64,000 nt of DNA from Paragordius varius (GCA_964247055.1 OZ176057.1:4030001-4094000), one strand, 5' to 3'. Shown: positions 12,691 through 27,388, counted from the first letter of the stretch. The notes: generated from the letters alone by a model not told the origin. Program-made: numbers and translations.

Positions 12691-13429
12691 AAGATATTTA
12701 AGTTAATACCCTTGGGTGATAACAAAAGGTCATATAGTGTTAAAACAGTTCCTCAAATTTTTTGTGAATACCACCAATTAATCTAGGAATTTCGTGTTTC
12801 ACTGTACAAACTAATAGTTCCTTTTACAGGATAATAAAAAAATTTGAGTTATGACTCGTTTATTTGGTTTAAATTACTAAAACCTTAGGCTTTTTTTGAA
12901 ATTCGGATTATTTGATATGGGACATATAATCAAATATTGAAGATGTAATATTACAACAATATATTAAAGACTTTAGCCCAATTACCATGCCATGAACAAA
13001 TTATAATATCCATTTTATTTTTATTCCAACACGTTTTTGGGTGGCGAAAATTACTAAAAATTAATAAATGTACATTGTTTCGCAAAATTATATAACGCCG
13101 ACACTTCGATTGAAATTGGGGTATGTAAATACTCGGGAATGTATTTAAGTTCATATTTATAAAAACTACTCAACACGGTTCCAAATAATTTTATGCCTTT
13201 AGTTTAATAAAAATATATTAAAAAGCCTAAATAGGAAAAAATTTAGTTTAAAAATTTTATACAAATTTCGACCCAGTTTTTTTTACAACATTTTCGCTCA
13301 TGTTTATTAATCTTAAAACTAATTTAAAAATATGGAATGATATGAAATCATAGCAACAATTTGCACTTATATGACATTAAACATATATAAAAATGTTCCA
13401 TTAAAAATAGTTGATATTACTTAATTTAA

Positions 13430-14335
13430 CACTTCGATTCAAATTGGGGTATCTAAATACCCCAGACTATATTTATTAAATTGTTACAAAACTACTGAAA
13501 GAAATAGTGTCAATTTAAATTTATGCCTCTATCCTAATACAAATTATATAAATAAGCCGAAATATCTAAATAAAATTTAGTTTTGAAAAAAATGTTTTGT
13601 ATCAAACTACTTTAACGACATTTTTATTTTACAACATTTTGGCAAAATATTGTGTTTTTTTGATTTTAAAGCTAAAATATAAGCTAATTTTTTATTTAAA
13701 TCACATCTTACATTGATAGAAACATAAAAAGTGGTTTATTATTATTTTTAAATTTAGCTAATGCAGACATGTCTACTAATTTTTTACCTTGTGATTTTAC
13801 CTAAAAATAAGTAATATCAGGTATTTTTGGATGATATTTTTTATATATTTCGGTTTATAAATGTTATAGAAATTTTACCCATTGTATTAATACATTCTAT
13901 ATTTTTTGAATTATTTTATTTTAAACGCCTGGGATATCCAACTACCCCAATTTGAATCAAAGGACTAAAATGAATGTGTTTTATCCAAGTTTTAAGGTAA
14001 AAATTAAGTCAACAAAAAAGAATACAAATAAAAGCACTTTTTTTCTATCAATGTTAGATATGATTTAAATAAAAAATTAGCATAAATCTTGGCTTTAAAA
14101 TTAATAAACACGATTTGCAAAGATGTTGCAAAAAATTAACCCGAACTAGTTTGATAAAACTTTTAAATTATTTATCTAGAAATTTCAGCTTATTTATTTA
14201 ATTTTTTTAGGGATACATAAATTTAAATTGGGTCTGTTTCTGTTATTAATTTTTTAAAAATATCAATTTATATATTGTGTGGTGTATTTAATTACCTCAA
14301 TTTAAATCGAATTGCTAAAACTTATATTTTATAAA
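13430..14335. repeat. Foldback family C, copy 1
   Basis: The element opens with TTAACACTTCGATTCAAATT followed by the near-palindrome GGGGTATCTAAATACCCC. The second half is a diverged inverse of the first and ends with CCTCAATTTAAATCGAATTG. A central block near 13930-13998 carries a second inverted version of the CTTTGATTCAAATTGGGG motif. A truncated relative lies at about 13095-13145. No coding capacity is visible. Confidence 0.55.
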
Positions 14336-14436
14336 TCACATCTAACATTGATAGAAGAAAAGCGGTTTATATTATTTTGAAATTTTGCTTATGCAAACAG
14401 TCATGGTGATCAAATATTTACCTTTGGGTTTTCCCC

Positions 14437-15166
14437 TTAATACTTCGATTCAAATCGGGTATCTAAATACCCCAGACTATATTTTTAGGATTTGATAAAA
14501 ATATATGCTTCTTTCCTAATTAATGATATAAATATGCCAAAATATCTAAAAATTTTGTTTTGAAAAAAAGTTCTATGTCAAACTACTTCGTCGCCATTTT
14601 TATTTTACAAAATTTTTGAATATTGTCTTCATTTAACTTTAAATTTTTTATTTAAACTAAGTCTAACAATAGAAATAGAAAACTTTATTTTGTTAATTTT
14701 TCATATCACCATTGCACAAATGTCACGATGACTAAGTTGTTACCTTTCCGTTTTAGTTTAAAATAAGTAATATCAATTATTTTTGAATAAAATTTTTTAT
14801 TTATTTCGGTTTTTTAATGTTAAGTGCAAAATTTTGCCATGGTTTCGATTCCTTCCATACTTTTTAAAGTATTTGATTTTAAACAGGTCTGATGTATTTA
14901 ACTGCCCCAATCAAAGGACTAAAATGATTGTGTTGTATCCAAGTGTTAAATAAACACGATATTTTGCGAATATTTTGTGAAATAATGGCGTGAAGTAGTT
15001 TGACACACTTTAAAACGAAATTTTTTTAGATATTTTGGCTTTATATATTTTTTATTTGGATATAAGGATAAATTTAAATTGGGACTGTTTCCTCCGTAAT
15101 CAAGAGATTTATTTAATTTTATTCTGGGGTATTTAAATACCCCAATTTAAATCGAAGTGTTGAGCT
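14437..15166. repeat. Foldback family C, copy 2
   Basis: It has the same organisation as the copy at 13430. It begins TTAATACTTCGATTCAAATC with TATCTAAATACCCCAG close behind. It ends at 15126-15166 with a perfect 18-base palindrome, GGGGTATTTAAATACCCC, followed by CAATTTAAATCGAAGTGTTG. Its right edge lies only 23 bp from the heat-shock element of the polyubiquitin gene. Confidence 0.55.
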
Positions 15167-15189
15167 GTTGAAATTGCAAAAATATATTA

Positions 15190-15202
15190 TTCTAGAAATT
15201 TC
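15190..15202 (+). promoter_or_regulatory. Trimeric heat-shock element
   Basis: TTCTAGAAATTTC holds three inverted GAA/TTC units at exact 5-bp spacing (TTC-nn-GAA-nn-TTC), the consensus bound by trimeric heat-shock factor. It lies 111 bp upstream of the polyubiquitin start codon. Polyubiquitin genes are heat- and stress-induced in many eukaryotes, so the position makes functional sense; binding itself is inferred. Confidence 0.7.
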
Positions 15203-15226
15203 TTTACTAATGGCACTTTTTTAGAT

Positions 15227-15256
15227 CACGTGAATTTTTTTTTATACAATAAAGTG
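15227..15256 (+). promoter_or_regulatory. E-box and TATA-like element of the polyubiquitin promoter
   Basis: A perfect CACGTG palindrome at 15227-15232 is followed by a TTTATACAATAAA stretch at 15241-15253. These lie between the heat-shock element and the start codon in the order expected for a core promoter. A TTTTTAG at about 15270 could also be a 3' splice site, cis or trans, for the leader. Confidence 0.35.
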
Positions 15257-15271
15257 AATTTTAATTTTTAG

Positions 15272-18171
<2,900 letters not shown>

Positions 18172-18217
18172 ATTATCTTTTAGATTATTTGGTTGTTTAA
18201 AAAATGTTTTTATTCCA

Positions 18218-18223
18218 AATAAA
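18218..18223 (+). terminator. Polyadenylation signal of polyubiquitin
   Basis: AATAAA lies 47 bp after the stop codon. A second AATAAA lies at 18346-18351 and may be an alternative. Confidence 0.45.
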
Positions 18224-20052
18224 TTCTTATTTCAAATAATTTGTTTTAAATATTATATTACAACATTTAAATGTTTTTATTCAGTAGATTGCTGTGTTTA
18301 AAAAGCCTTGTGACTTTTTAATATTTATAGATAACTATTTAACAAAATAAATGTATATTTCTTAATCATTTTTAGTTGTCATGCTTGCATGGGACTTTAT
18401 TTTAATCCATATTATAAATATGTTGATAAAATCGTCATGTGTAAAATCACAATTAAGTCACCTCTTCGAAATCATCAGTATTATAATTGCCAATAATATA
18501 TCAGGTCGTATCCTAAAATAATTATTGCCATTTTTGTTGCAAATAAAAATTATTGAAAAGTTGAGCCTTTTCATTTATTAAATAAAAACAATTATATATT
18601 AATGTCATACTATGTAAAATTTTTCGCGCCTCTTTGTATGTTTTGGCTTAAATTTTTGGGCCTAAAATAAATACATACCTAGCAAAGTTTTAAGTCTACA
18701 ATCATCAACCAGTGTTTTTCTCTCAAGAGGTCTGACCCATATTAAATAAAAACATGGATTAGTGATGATAAAATATATTTTGTGCAAAATACTCTTTTAA
18801 AAATAATTTTTCTGAGAAAGCTTATGACCATCGTATTCGATTGCCGTAAAAATTTTTATTTGTTTCAACCTAGTTTTTGAAATATTGGGAGAAAATCAAA
18901 ATCAGGCAAAAAGTGAAAAATAAGATAATTAATTATTATTTAAAAAAATGATAATAGAGATATTATGGTTTATTGTCATTTTTAGGAGATATTTTCAATT
19001 TATAAATAAAAAATCATATAGGAAGACAAATTTTATATGAAACTATTTTAATTCTTTATTATTTACCAGCTAAAATCACTATTAAAATCTTAACATTCAT
19101 ATTTTATTCAGTAAAAAATACTTTTATATCAAAATAAATCAAAAAATATTTTTTTTCTTTTTTTGTATCTGGTTGATGAGCGTAAAATTATACTATTTTA
19201 TTTTGGAATCTTAGATCAGTGGGAGTTATAAATTATATAATTTATGAAAAATAGGATTTGAAAGTAGTGGCATATCAACCAACAATCCCTACATATACCT
19301 GTTTTAACACAAATTTATAATTTTACTGAAATGTGTTTGGATTTTTGGTTTTGTAAATTTTACTTTGTATTAATATATACTTTAAAATTCTCGCTCATGT
19401 TTAATTCCGAAATAGTAAATTTTTTATACCGTCATAAACCAGATGACAAAAATGAAAATAAAAACAGTATTTTTATTTTGTTATAGTATTTTTTTACTGA
19501 ATTCAATATGAATAACATTTTAATAGTGATTTTAGCTAGTAAATAATTAAAAATATTTTCACTTTTAATTGTGTTAAATAAAACGCCATCTTTGAACTTC
19601 TTTTTATAGAAGCTCTACTAAATGATTTTAGGCTACTTATATTTTAAAAATATCTCCTAAAATAATAAAATACCATATTTCAACTTTATTGTTTGAATTA
19701 TCCTTAATTTTCACTTTTTGCCCGATTTCGATTTTCTCTTAATATACCATTTGCACTTCAAGAGTCTCCTTGAACATTTCAAGTTGTTCCTTTGACTTTT
19801 TTGTTTTTTTTTAACTTTTTTCAATCATATTGTATATTATTCATCTATTTTATTGTTTTTAACCTATTTTCTATCATTAGACATAAATTTTAAATTAATT
19901 TTATCTTTTTATCATCCAGAAACCGTTTGTCTCTATAAATTTCTTAGACTTATTTTGGATATTATAAGATTTTAACACGTAATTCAAAATATATAAGTTT
20001 TCTAGGTTGTTATTTAAAATTTTTCTTTGAAAACATTTAAAAATCAATTTTG

Positions 20053-20643
20053 TTAACACTTCAATTCAAATTGGGGTATCTAAATACCCCAGATTAAATT
20101 TAAATTAAAATTTTTAAAAAACTACTGAAGGAAACGGTCCCAATTTAAAATTATGCTTCTATCCTGATAAATAATATATAAATATGCAAAAATATCTTGA
20201 TAAAATTTTGTTTTGAAAAAAAGTTCCATCTCAAACTACTTCGACGCCATTTTTATTTTACAAAAATTTTGCAAAATATCGTTTTCATTTAATTTTAAGG
20301 GTAAAACTAAAGCTTATTATTTATATAAATTACATCTAACATTGATAGAAATAGAAAAAGCGGTTTATTTTGTATTATTTTTTAATTTTACAATTTGACA
20401 CATGTCACACGTTGACTAAATTTTTACCTTTCAGTTTTAGCTCAAAATAAGGAATATCAAGTATTTTTGAATAAAATTTTTTATATATTTCGGTTTATTA
20501 ATGTTATATAAGTGCAAAATTTTGCCATGGTTTGGATTGCTTCCATACTTTTTAAAGTATTTGATTTTAAACAGGCCTGGGGTATCCAACTAACCCAATT
20601 CGAATCGAAGGACTAAAATGAGTGTGTAGTATCCAAGTGTTAA
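20053..20643 (+). repeat. Foldback family C, half copy
   Basis: It begins TTAACACTTCAATTCAAATT with GGGGTATCTAAATACCCC close behind, then follows the left half of the copies at 13430 and 14437. It ends at the central block GAATCGAAGGACTAAAATGA and ATCCAAGTGTTAA. The inverse half is missing. The short outer ends TTAACACTT...AAGTGTTAA suggest this may be the basic unit and the longer copies dimers. Confidence 0.55.
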
Positions 20644-21069
20644 ATGGAAAAAATTGAAACAAAAAGTGGTTTTTGAATAGAATCTTTTATTTACAATAAC
20701 ACTAGACAGCAAATTTTTCTGCCACTCGAGTTTTTTGCATTTTCTGATATTTAGTATCATTTTAACAGTAAATCTGAAATAAAAATTATAACTCGATGGA
20801 AGAATTTTGTATAATTTGGTTTTTTTGATTATGCGCCCCCTTTATCAAAACTTTACTAAAAGATGTTTTTCTTTGAAAACATACAAGTAATGCTCATTTG
20901 TAATATATCATTCGAAAGAGTATTAAAAACTCTATAAAATGCATACTAATATGTATTACATCGACAATTAATATTGAACACAGAGAGCGACAAACGCGCG
21001 AAGCGAGAGCATTTTTTTTAATTAATATCTTTTTGTAATGGATGAAAATAGCTCAAACTTTGTTTAGAT

Positions 21070-23477
21070 CAGGGGTGTCCAACACAAATGGCTTGAAGAG
21101 CCACCTTTTCGACCTCAATTCCAAAGAGCCATTTTTTATATATATCAAGACATTGGTAACAAATAAATTTTTTATTAGATGTGCTAATTTTCATATCAAA
21201 AAGAAAATAAACAGTATAAATATAATAATGCTTTGCTAATTATATCAATGTGTAAAGAAAGATACAAATACATGGATATGGTAAACTTATTGCGATTCGA
21301 TAGTATGACTAGAGTATACTGTAGCTAATCGCCAAAATATAACCTTTTATTATATAATAAAAATAAAAGAAATAAATATTGTTCATTGCATAATTAAATT
21401 TTTAATGAGATATTTTTTTTGTAATTTTTTTGCTTAATTTATTCAGATCTATATACAGCACATCTAAATTCATTCCCCAAGTTTTCATCAGTTAATAAAG
21501 AACGTGAAAGAGATTTTATGTATTTCATTTTTGTAATAAAATTTTCGCAAAGATAAGTGGACCCATAAGCACAAATTAATCCTTGTGCAAAAATTCTTAA
21601 ATTAAATTTATCAAACGTTATATTTTTAAAATTCAATTTTATTTGTTTGCCCAAATAATAATTTTAATTCATTATTGGATTGCAAATCTAGTAATTCCAT
21701 TTGTAAATTAATAGGAGCGTTGATAACTTCAACGTAGAATGGACAATTTGATCTGCATATTTTGAAAAATCGTTAGTTATACCAGCTTTAAATCTATTCA
21801 ATTCTGGAAAATGTTCAGCATTATTTTTTTTAAATATTATTCAAATAACATCAATTTTTTACAAAACGCTATAATATGGTTATTCGCTTCAACAATTAAA
21901 TTATCTTGCTGCAAGAATTTATTTAATTGATTTAGTTTTTCGGTAATGTCTATGGAAAAGCATAAATCTGACAAACAATCTTTATTGGTTAATCCCTATA
22001 CCAAATAATTATTCTGCAATAGAAAAATATTTATTTCTTTCAATAAATAATAAAACCTTTTTAAACATTTCCCTCGACTAAGCCACCTTACATTTGAAAA
22101 AAATATAAGATCTCCATATTCTGAATGAAGTTCTTTTAATTCCTTAAACTGCTTATGCTTCAAAGCATGAGATTTAAATTAACTACTTTAATAACAACGG
22201 TCATAAAATTGTCCATTGTCAGAGCATGTGCGCAGAGATTTTCACGGTGAATCATGCAATGCATTATATATATATGGTCAATATTAAAACCATCGGATTC
22301 CTTCTTATTTAACAATGATTTCACGTTCCCTTGTTTTTTCCCATCATAGCTGGGGCACCATCTCTTGTCAAACATGCCCTCATATTTAATTTATTGTCCT
22401 CAAACATTTTAGATTTGCATGAAACCTATCATCTCTGTTAGTTGTATTTTCATCGGAAGTAAGCCTAACTTATCTTCTGTTATATTAAAAAATTCATCTA
22501 CCCCTCGAATAAAGACTACCAATTGTGATATGTTGCTTATATCTGTGCTTTCATCAAATGACAAGGAAAAAGCCACAAAATTTTGAATTGTTTCTTTTAG
22601 GGAAAGTTGAATTTCTTCTGCGATGTCTGTAATTCGTCGACACATAGTATTGCGCGAAAGACTTATACTGGATATTAATTCAACTTTATTAGGCAAAACA
22701 CATTTTATAATTTCCAGTACGCATTCCTTTACAAACTTACCATCAGAATAAGGCTTCATTTTTTTGGCGAGTAAATTGGCAACAATATAATTTTACTATC
22801 GGATAAGGTTGCGTGAATGAAATTGTTGGTTGTAGATTATTAATATTTTTTAAAGATACTAATTTTATTATTTTCATTTCGGTAGATATATTAATAAAAT
22901 CCAAATGCATGGTATTGGCATGTCTTTTTAAATTACGCGAAACCCGTTTGTCGTAAATTTACAAATAAGGCACTCCGCTTTGTTGAAAATTTGAGTAGAC
23001 TCATATAGTAATTCCCAGTCGGGATATTTACTTTTTTAGATTTATGCATATTGAAAGCTAAATAAATTATTTTAAATACCTATTTTTCGCAAGTAATTTA
23101 ATTTTTCAATAGACCTTAATTATAATTCCCAGTATTGGTATGAAAGCTAAATAAATTATTTTAAGTACCTATTTTTTTGCAAGTAATTTTTAATTTAATG
23201 TGAAAGTTATCATCTTGAAGTTGGAAATAACATGCAGGAAAAAATAAGTTTTATAAATGATTTAATGAATGCGATGATAGATATTTATAATAAATTTTAT
23301 TAAAAATTTCTAAAACTAATTTAAATGTCAAAATAAAAATGCATACATATAAAAAATTTTAAAAAAATTAGAAATTATTTTTAAAAAAAAATTTTTTTTC
23401 TTCAAAATTTTCAAAGAGCCACTCAAAATTTTCAATGAGCCACTAGTGGCTCGCGAGTACCCTGTTGGACACCCCTG
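21070..23477 (-). mobile_element. hAT transposon (Charlie/GTF2IRD2-like), decayed
   Basis: Both ends carry the inverted repeat CAGGGGTGTCCAACA, typical of hAT elements of the Charlie group. The 8-bp flanks GTTTAGAT and ATTTAATT are a degraded target duplication. Short GAGCCA-rich subterminal repeats occur at both ends. The transposase is on the minus strand. The element sits inside the TWA-flanked transposon and is thus the youngest layer of a four-deep nest, though decayed itself. Confidence 0.8.
21430..22980 (-). pseudogene. hAT transposase remnant (GTF2IRD2/ZBED-like)
   Basis: Minus-strand frames spell a hAT transposase in order. First comes a block with FSLSFDESTDISNISQLVVF. Then comes a DGKKQGNV...IHCMIHRENLC-like block (read here as MHCMIHRENLCAHAL) and last a dimerisation block with AYGSTYLCENF and LLTDENL. 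The blocks lie in different frames (22409-22759, 22160-22375, 21439-21654) with stops between them, so no functional enzyme is made. The motif set matches the transposase family domesticated in vertebrate GTF2IRD2 and ZBED/FAM200 proteins. Confidence 0.75.
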
Positions 23478-24297
23478 ATTTAATTGGTTATAAATGTCCA
23501 AAAATGATAACACAAAAAAATTTTTTCGTTTAAAACATTTTTTATTGCTTTTATGTCACTCAAAACAGCCATTTTTAAGTTTTTTGTTTTTTAAAAATTA
23601 CCATCTCATCAATATTAATTTATTTTCTTTACGAGGCTGATAATTTCGAAATTTTAAAGATAAAAAGTTTAAGGTATTTTGATCCTTTATAGCCATTATG
23701 TAATAAATTTACAGTTATAACTTGCATTTTAATATCCACTAGGTAAAATATTTATGATAATAATAATTTTTATTAAAAAAGCAAACCAAAAGCTTTTTCA
23801 AACATTTTTTTTATTAAATGCTAATATAGCCCTAATAATTATATTAAAATAATTTATATGATTTTCAAATTAGTTAGTCTGTGAAAATTTTTGACTTATT
23901 TAAGGATTGAAAATTTCGACCATTTATATCCAAATAACTTTTACATCCGATTGATTAAAATGACTTACTACCATTTAAAAGATGCAATTTGCGCTCTTCC
24001 GAATGATATAAAAAACATGGCATATCTAAAACTTTTAATTTTCGAAATTTCGAGTTTAATGTTAAATCGGGGCCAAAAATTATCGATAAAAAAATTGCAT
24101 GCTAGACCAATTTTCTTTTCAGATATACTATTTATATACTTTAATGAAATAAATTTTAAATTTACAAGAATGGCAGTTAAAAAAAGTTATTTGTTGTCTA
24201 GTGTAATAAATATATAATAAATAAAGAAAATTAGGTTTGTAAATAGTAAAATGAAAATATAAATGCAAAAATTATGGTTAATCCAAAATTTAAAAAT

Positions 24298-24428
24298 TTT
24301 AAGGACCAACTTGAAGTGTTCAACGACAAACTTGAACTGTTTAAGGACCAACTTAAAACAAGGGCCAACTTGAAGTGTTCAAGGACCAACTTGAAGTGTT
24401 AAAGGACACTCTTGAAGTGCAAATGGTA
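24298..24428 (+). repeat. 21-bp tandem repeat at the transposon end
   Basis: About six units of the form AAGGACCAACTTGAAGTGTT plus one base. Because 21 is a multiple of 3, the first units read as heptads (Lys-Asp-Gln-Leu-Glu-Val-Phe), like a coiled coil. One unit is shortened and shifts the frame. Two to three inverse units are present at the other end (19751-19800). Confidence 0.7.
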
Positions 24429-24666
24429 TATTTCAAAAACTAGGTCGTCCACAAATTAAAATTATATATACATATATAAATATTTAATTAAAATATTATT
24501 ATTGAAAATAGTTGCGCATTTACTTTTGGCCTTTATTTTTTCTATATGGTGTTCAATCAAAATTATTTCGCATTTATTACATCAAAAATTTTTAGATCTT
24601 TTATTATGGAAAAGCATTACCTATTTAAAATAGTGAGCACCCTAATTCATTGTACATTAGTTAATT

Positions 24667-24885
24667 CAGTGGCGCTTATTTTTTAAAATTTTTGAGGGCC
24701 GTACAAAATATTTATCTTGTCTAAAAGGGGCCCTTCACCATTAATACTAACAAATTTTAAATGGCTGCTAATATGCATAAATTGATATTCCAAATAAATA
24801 CATGGATAATGAATGACAGGACCATAAAAAGCACTTTTAAGTTCGCATGCGGCCCGTGGGCCGCTTTGGTTAAATATTGATTACA
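24667..24885 (-). mobile_element. Short deletion derivative of the hAT element at 40645
   Basis: The left end, CAGTGGCGCTTATTTTTTAA, matches the right terminus of the 40645-43062 hAT element read inward. The right end holds GCATGCGGCCCGTGGGCCGC, the inverse of that element's GC-rich left end. At about 0.2 kb it can hold no transposase, so it is a MITE-like derivative. The outer right terminus is diverged. Confidence 0.55.
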
Positions 24886-25148
24886 TATAGTAGATTATTT
24901 AAGCATGAATATGTATTGATTCTGTCTATAACTATTATATATGATTCATATTTAAAGTGATTGTTACATCTAAGATTTAACATTTATGTTTTTTTATTTA
25001 TTGTTAATCAAATTAAATGTTTTATAAACAAAATGACAAAAATGATATAATTAATTACTTTATAAAACTTAAGGTTTATGTCTAAGGATATCTACTGAGT
25101 TTGTTATTGGACTGTGTACACAATCTTTTATAACTATTCCCTATTTTT

Positions 25149-27388
25149 ATGGATCCTACAAGCGACAAAATTAACGAATCAACCAACAATAATAACAACC
25201 CTGAGGAACAAAACGATGATGATGAATTAGACGATGATACAACTGAAGTTACAACAGATAAAACCGCTGAAATTGTTCAAGAGGGTGCCAGAAAAAACTC
25301 ATCCAAAGGAAAAAGGAGACCAAGTACCAACGCTAACAATCGGCAATCCGAATATGAAAATGATGATCGAATATCATCTGGAAAAACAACTGGACGTAAA
25401 AATTCCTCTTTAGTTGAAGGTGAGGAAAGTATTGAAATACCTGACTTCCCTGGTGAACAGGATGAAATATTGACCCCAGCTCCCACAGGACAACCCTTAA
25501 CATCACCCATTGAAAAGGGTGTAAGGGTCAAGGATATTTATACAGTTCCTATCGCTAAACCAGTAACACATATTCCGGCGAGTCCTGGGAGAAAGTTATC
25601 GAAAGATCAACATATAAAAAACAATCCCTTAACAAATTTGTATAAAACTAAAGTAATACCTCCTGTTACCAAGGATACAGATCTTGACGAAATTAGGCAA
25701 CTTGAAACCGTTGAAATGGTTAAAAATGAGATGAATAAGGCCGGACAACCCGCTCCCAAAGCATTCAATTATTTTGGGAAAATAAATGGTGATGTCACCG
25801 CATCTAATAAAAACACATCATCTTTAAACACTACAAAAATGATTGCAAATGAAAGGGCCGATGATTCCAAGAAAACATTGACAGAAACAAATATGCCAAG
25901 GCACACTAAAACAAAAATTGCTAAAATTCGAGAGGTCTGGAAAGAAAGAGATTCCCGTTCTTCCACAGCTTCGAGGACAACCAAATTGGGATTGGGAATA
26001 AGTACTCCAGCTCCAAAATTGGCCCTGATCTCTGGTTCTAAACCAGTTACCTCACGATTAGGTTAAAAATAAAATTTATAATGCTTATTAGTTATGGGAA
26101 AATGTTCTAAATCCTATTTATATTCAATCTCGGTTTTTTGATAGGCATGTGGGAAGATAAGATTGAGAGAGAATCAGTTGCTGTTAAGAGCGGTGCTGCA
26201 TATGGATTGTCTGTTAAACAACAAACAGCTAACCGTTTGGCATCAATGCAACCTTCAGCAACCACAAAAAACGATGCTGAACAAAAATCTGCTATTCCAA
26301 AAAAATTAGATATGACTTCTAGTGTGTTTACCAAATCGGCACAATCAACCAAAATCGGTTTATCAAAAGATGTCCTACCAGTGAAAACTTTGACTAAGAC
26401 TGGAATCGGAAAAATTGGAGTACCATTATTGCCATCTTTACCCATTATTGACGCTAAGAAGGGGTTAGGGACATCTGTAAAAGATATAAAACAGACGGTA
26501 GACCTGGCAAATATTCCCCCCACGAAAATTGATACACAAACCGTAACTCAACGTAAAACAAATGATGCCCTATCTAACGTCGATATTAAACCGGAGACAA
26601 GTATGGTTGATGTAAAACCTTCACCATCGAAACCAAAGATGGCTCTTAATTTTAATCCCGCTATGTTGGCCCCTGGTCTTGGTATGAATGTTAAAGCTAT
26701 AAAATCAAGCCAGCAACCTTTAATCCCACTTAAGATACCGATAATTACGGAAGAATCCATATCTAAAATTATGGTAATTGAGAAAGAAATTGAAAAACCC
26801 TTACAAACATCCACCTCATCGATACCAAGTGTAACAGCAGGAGAAAGTGATAATTTGTTTCAATTGCCAACCTCCATTATGGCTTCCATCTCAGGGACGA
26901 ATGTGGCTGGCCCACATAAAAATATTCCCAAAATTAATATTGGGTTGGCTAATGTGGCTCAATGGGGTGCTTTAAGTTCTGCCGTAGCAGGGATAGCAAA
27001 AGTTAAAAAACCAATTGAAGTCGTTGATCAAAAATCTACGGAGCAAGGTATGGTTGTTTCAACAAACAATGCAACAACGATACTACCGATCGATAACCTG
27101 ATAAATCAGCCTAATGTAAACATGAATGATACCATTTTAATCGTTAAAACGCTTATTCCCCCAACCGAACAAGCGAATGGCCCAAATCTGTTAGATTCTA
27201 TCGCAGTTACACAAAATTCAGTACCTGAGATTGCTATTTCTGCGCTAGAACACGAAAAAGCAATGCCAAAATCTTTGATTGAATCCAGAAATGAAAGTAT
27301 CTTAAACAGTTTGTCAGACATGCTCTCAGAACCCGATACTGAAACAGGTTTTCTCTCTCGTTTCAATATTATTAAATTTTTTACATAA
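25149..27388 (+). CDS. Large, probably disordered Ser/Thr/Lys-rich protein (unknown)
   Basis: Two exons, 25149-26061 and 26145-27388, are joined by an 83-bp phase-1 intron (TTAG|GTTAAA...GATAG|GCATG), giving about 718 aa. I do not recognise the family. The N-terminus is acidic and Asn-rich (NNNNNPEEQNDDDELDDD), followed by Lys/Ser-rich stretches and many Pro/Thr/Ser/Ile-rich segments without clear domains, signal peptide or membrane spans. Two similar Trp-containing motifs flank the splice junction region: KIREVWKERDS and LGMWEDKIERES. Such short Trp/basic motifs in disordered proteins often bind partners; that is inference. Composition and length argue for a real intracellular scaffold-like protein. 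The start is the first ATG after an AT-rich leader. A further downstream exon cannot be excluded. Confidence 0.7.

Larger units (their letters stand above)
20700..24203. mobile_element. TIR transposon with 3-bp TAA duplication, copy 2, split by hAT
   Basis: The ends CACTAGACAGCAAATTTTTC and, inward from the right, CACTAGACAACAAATAACTT are flanked by TAA on both sides. It is an inverse copy of 1420-2544. The copy is interrupted at 21070-23477; without that insert it is about 1.1 kb, like copy 1. Copy 1 serves as the empty-site reference and places the break inside CTTTGTTTAGATGG. Confidence 0.65.
19745..24428. mobile_element. TIR transposon with TA duplication and 21-bp subterminal repeats
   Basis: The left end reads TACCATTTGCACTTCAAGAG. 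The reverse complement of the right end starts with the same 20 bases and stays similar for about 50 bp. TA lies on both sides (19743-19744, 24429-24430), and the uninterrupted site in foldback A copy 2 has a single TA. That is the signature of Tc1/mariner-type insertion, but no transposase was recognised. The subterminal DNA is built from 21-bp units. Inside lie a half foldback C (20053-20643) and a TWA-flanked transposon (20700-24203). Confidence 0.6.
18778..24462. repeat. Foldback family A, copy 1, split by a nested insertion
   Basis: The left arm (18778 to about 19250) and right arm (about 19270-19744, resuming at 24431) are inverse copies. Landmarks are TTTCAACCTAGTTTTTGAAA, GGCAAAAAGTGAAAA, GCTAAAATCACTATTAAAAT and TCTGGTTGATGAGCG. 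Copy 2 at 61622-62794 shows the undivided right arm. Here that arm is cut at a TA and continues 4.7 kb later with TTTCAAAAACTAGGTCGTCC. No protein is encoded. Confidence 0.6.

Noticed and set aside
12577-12786. Open frame starting MAAKK
   Set aside because: The ATG belongs to the repeat core found four times; other copies do not keep the frame.
24298-24428. CRISPR-like direct repeats
   Set aside because: Units are contiguous with no unique spacers and sit in a eukaryotic transposon end.
26107-26523. 138-codon minus-strand frame
   Set aside because: Lies opposite the long second exon of the disordered-protein gene and mirrors its codon bias.
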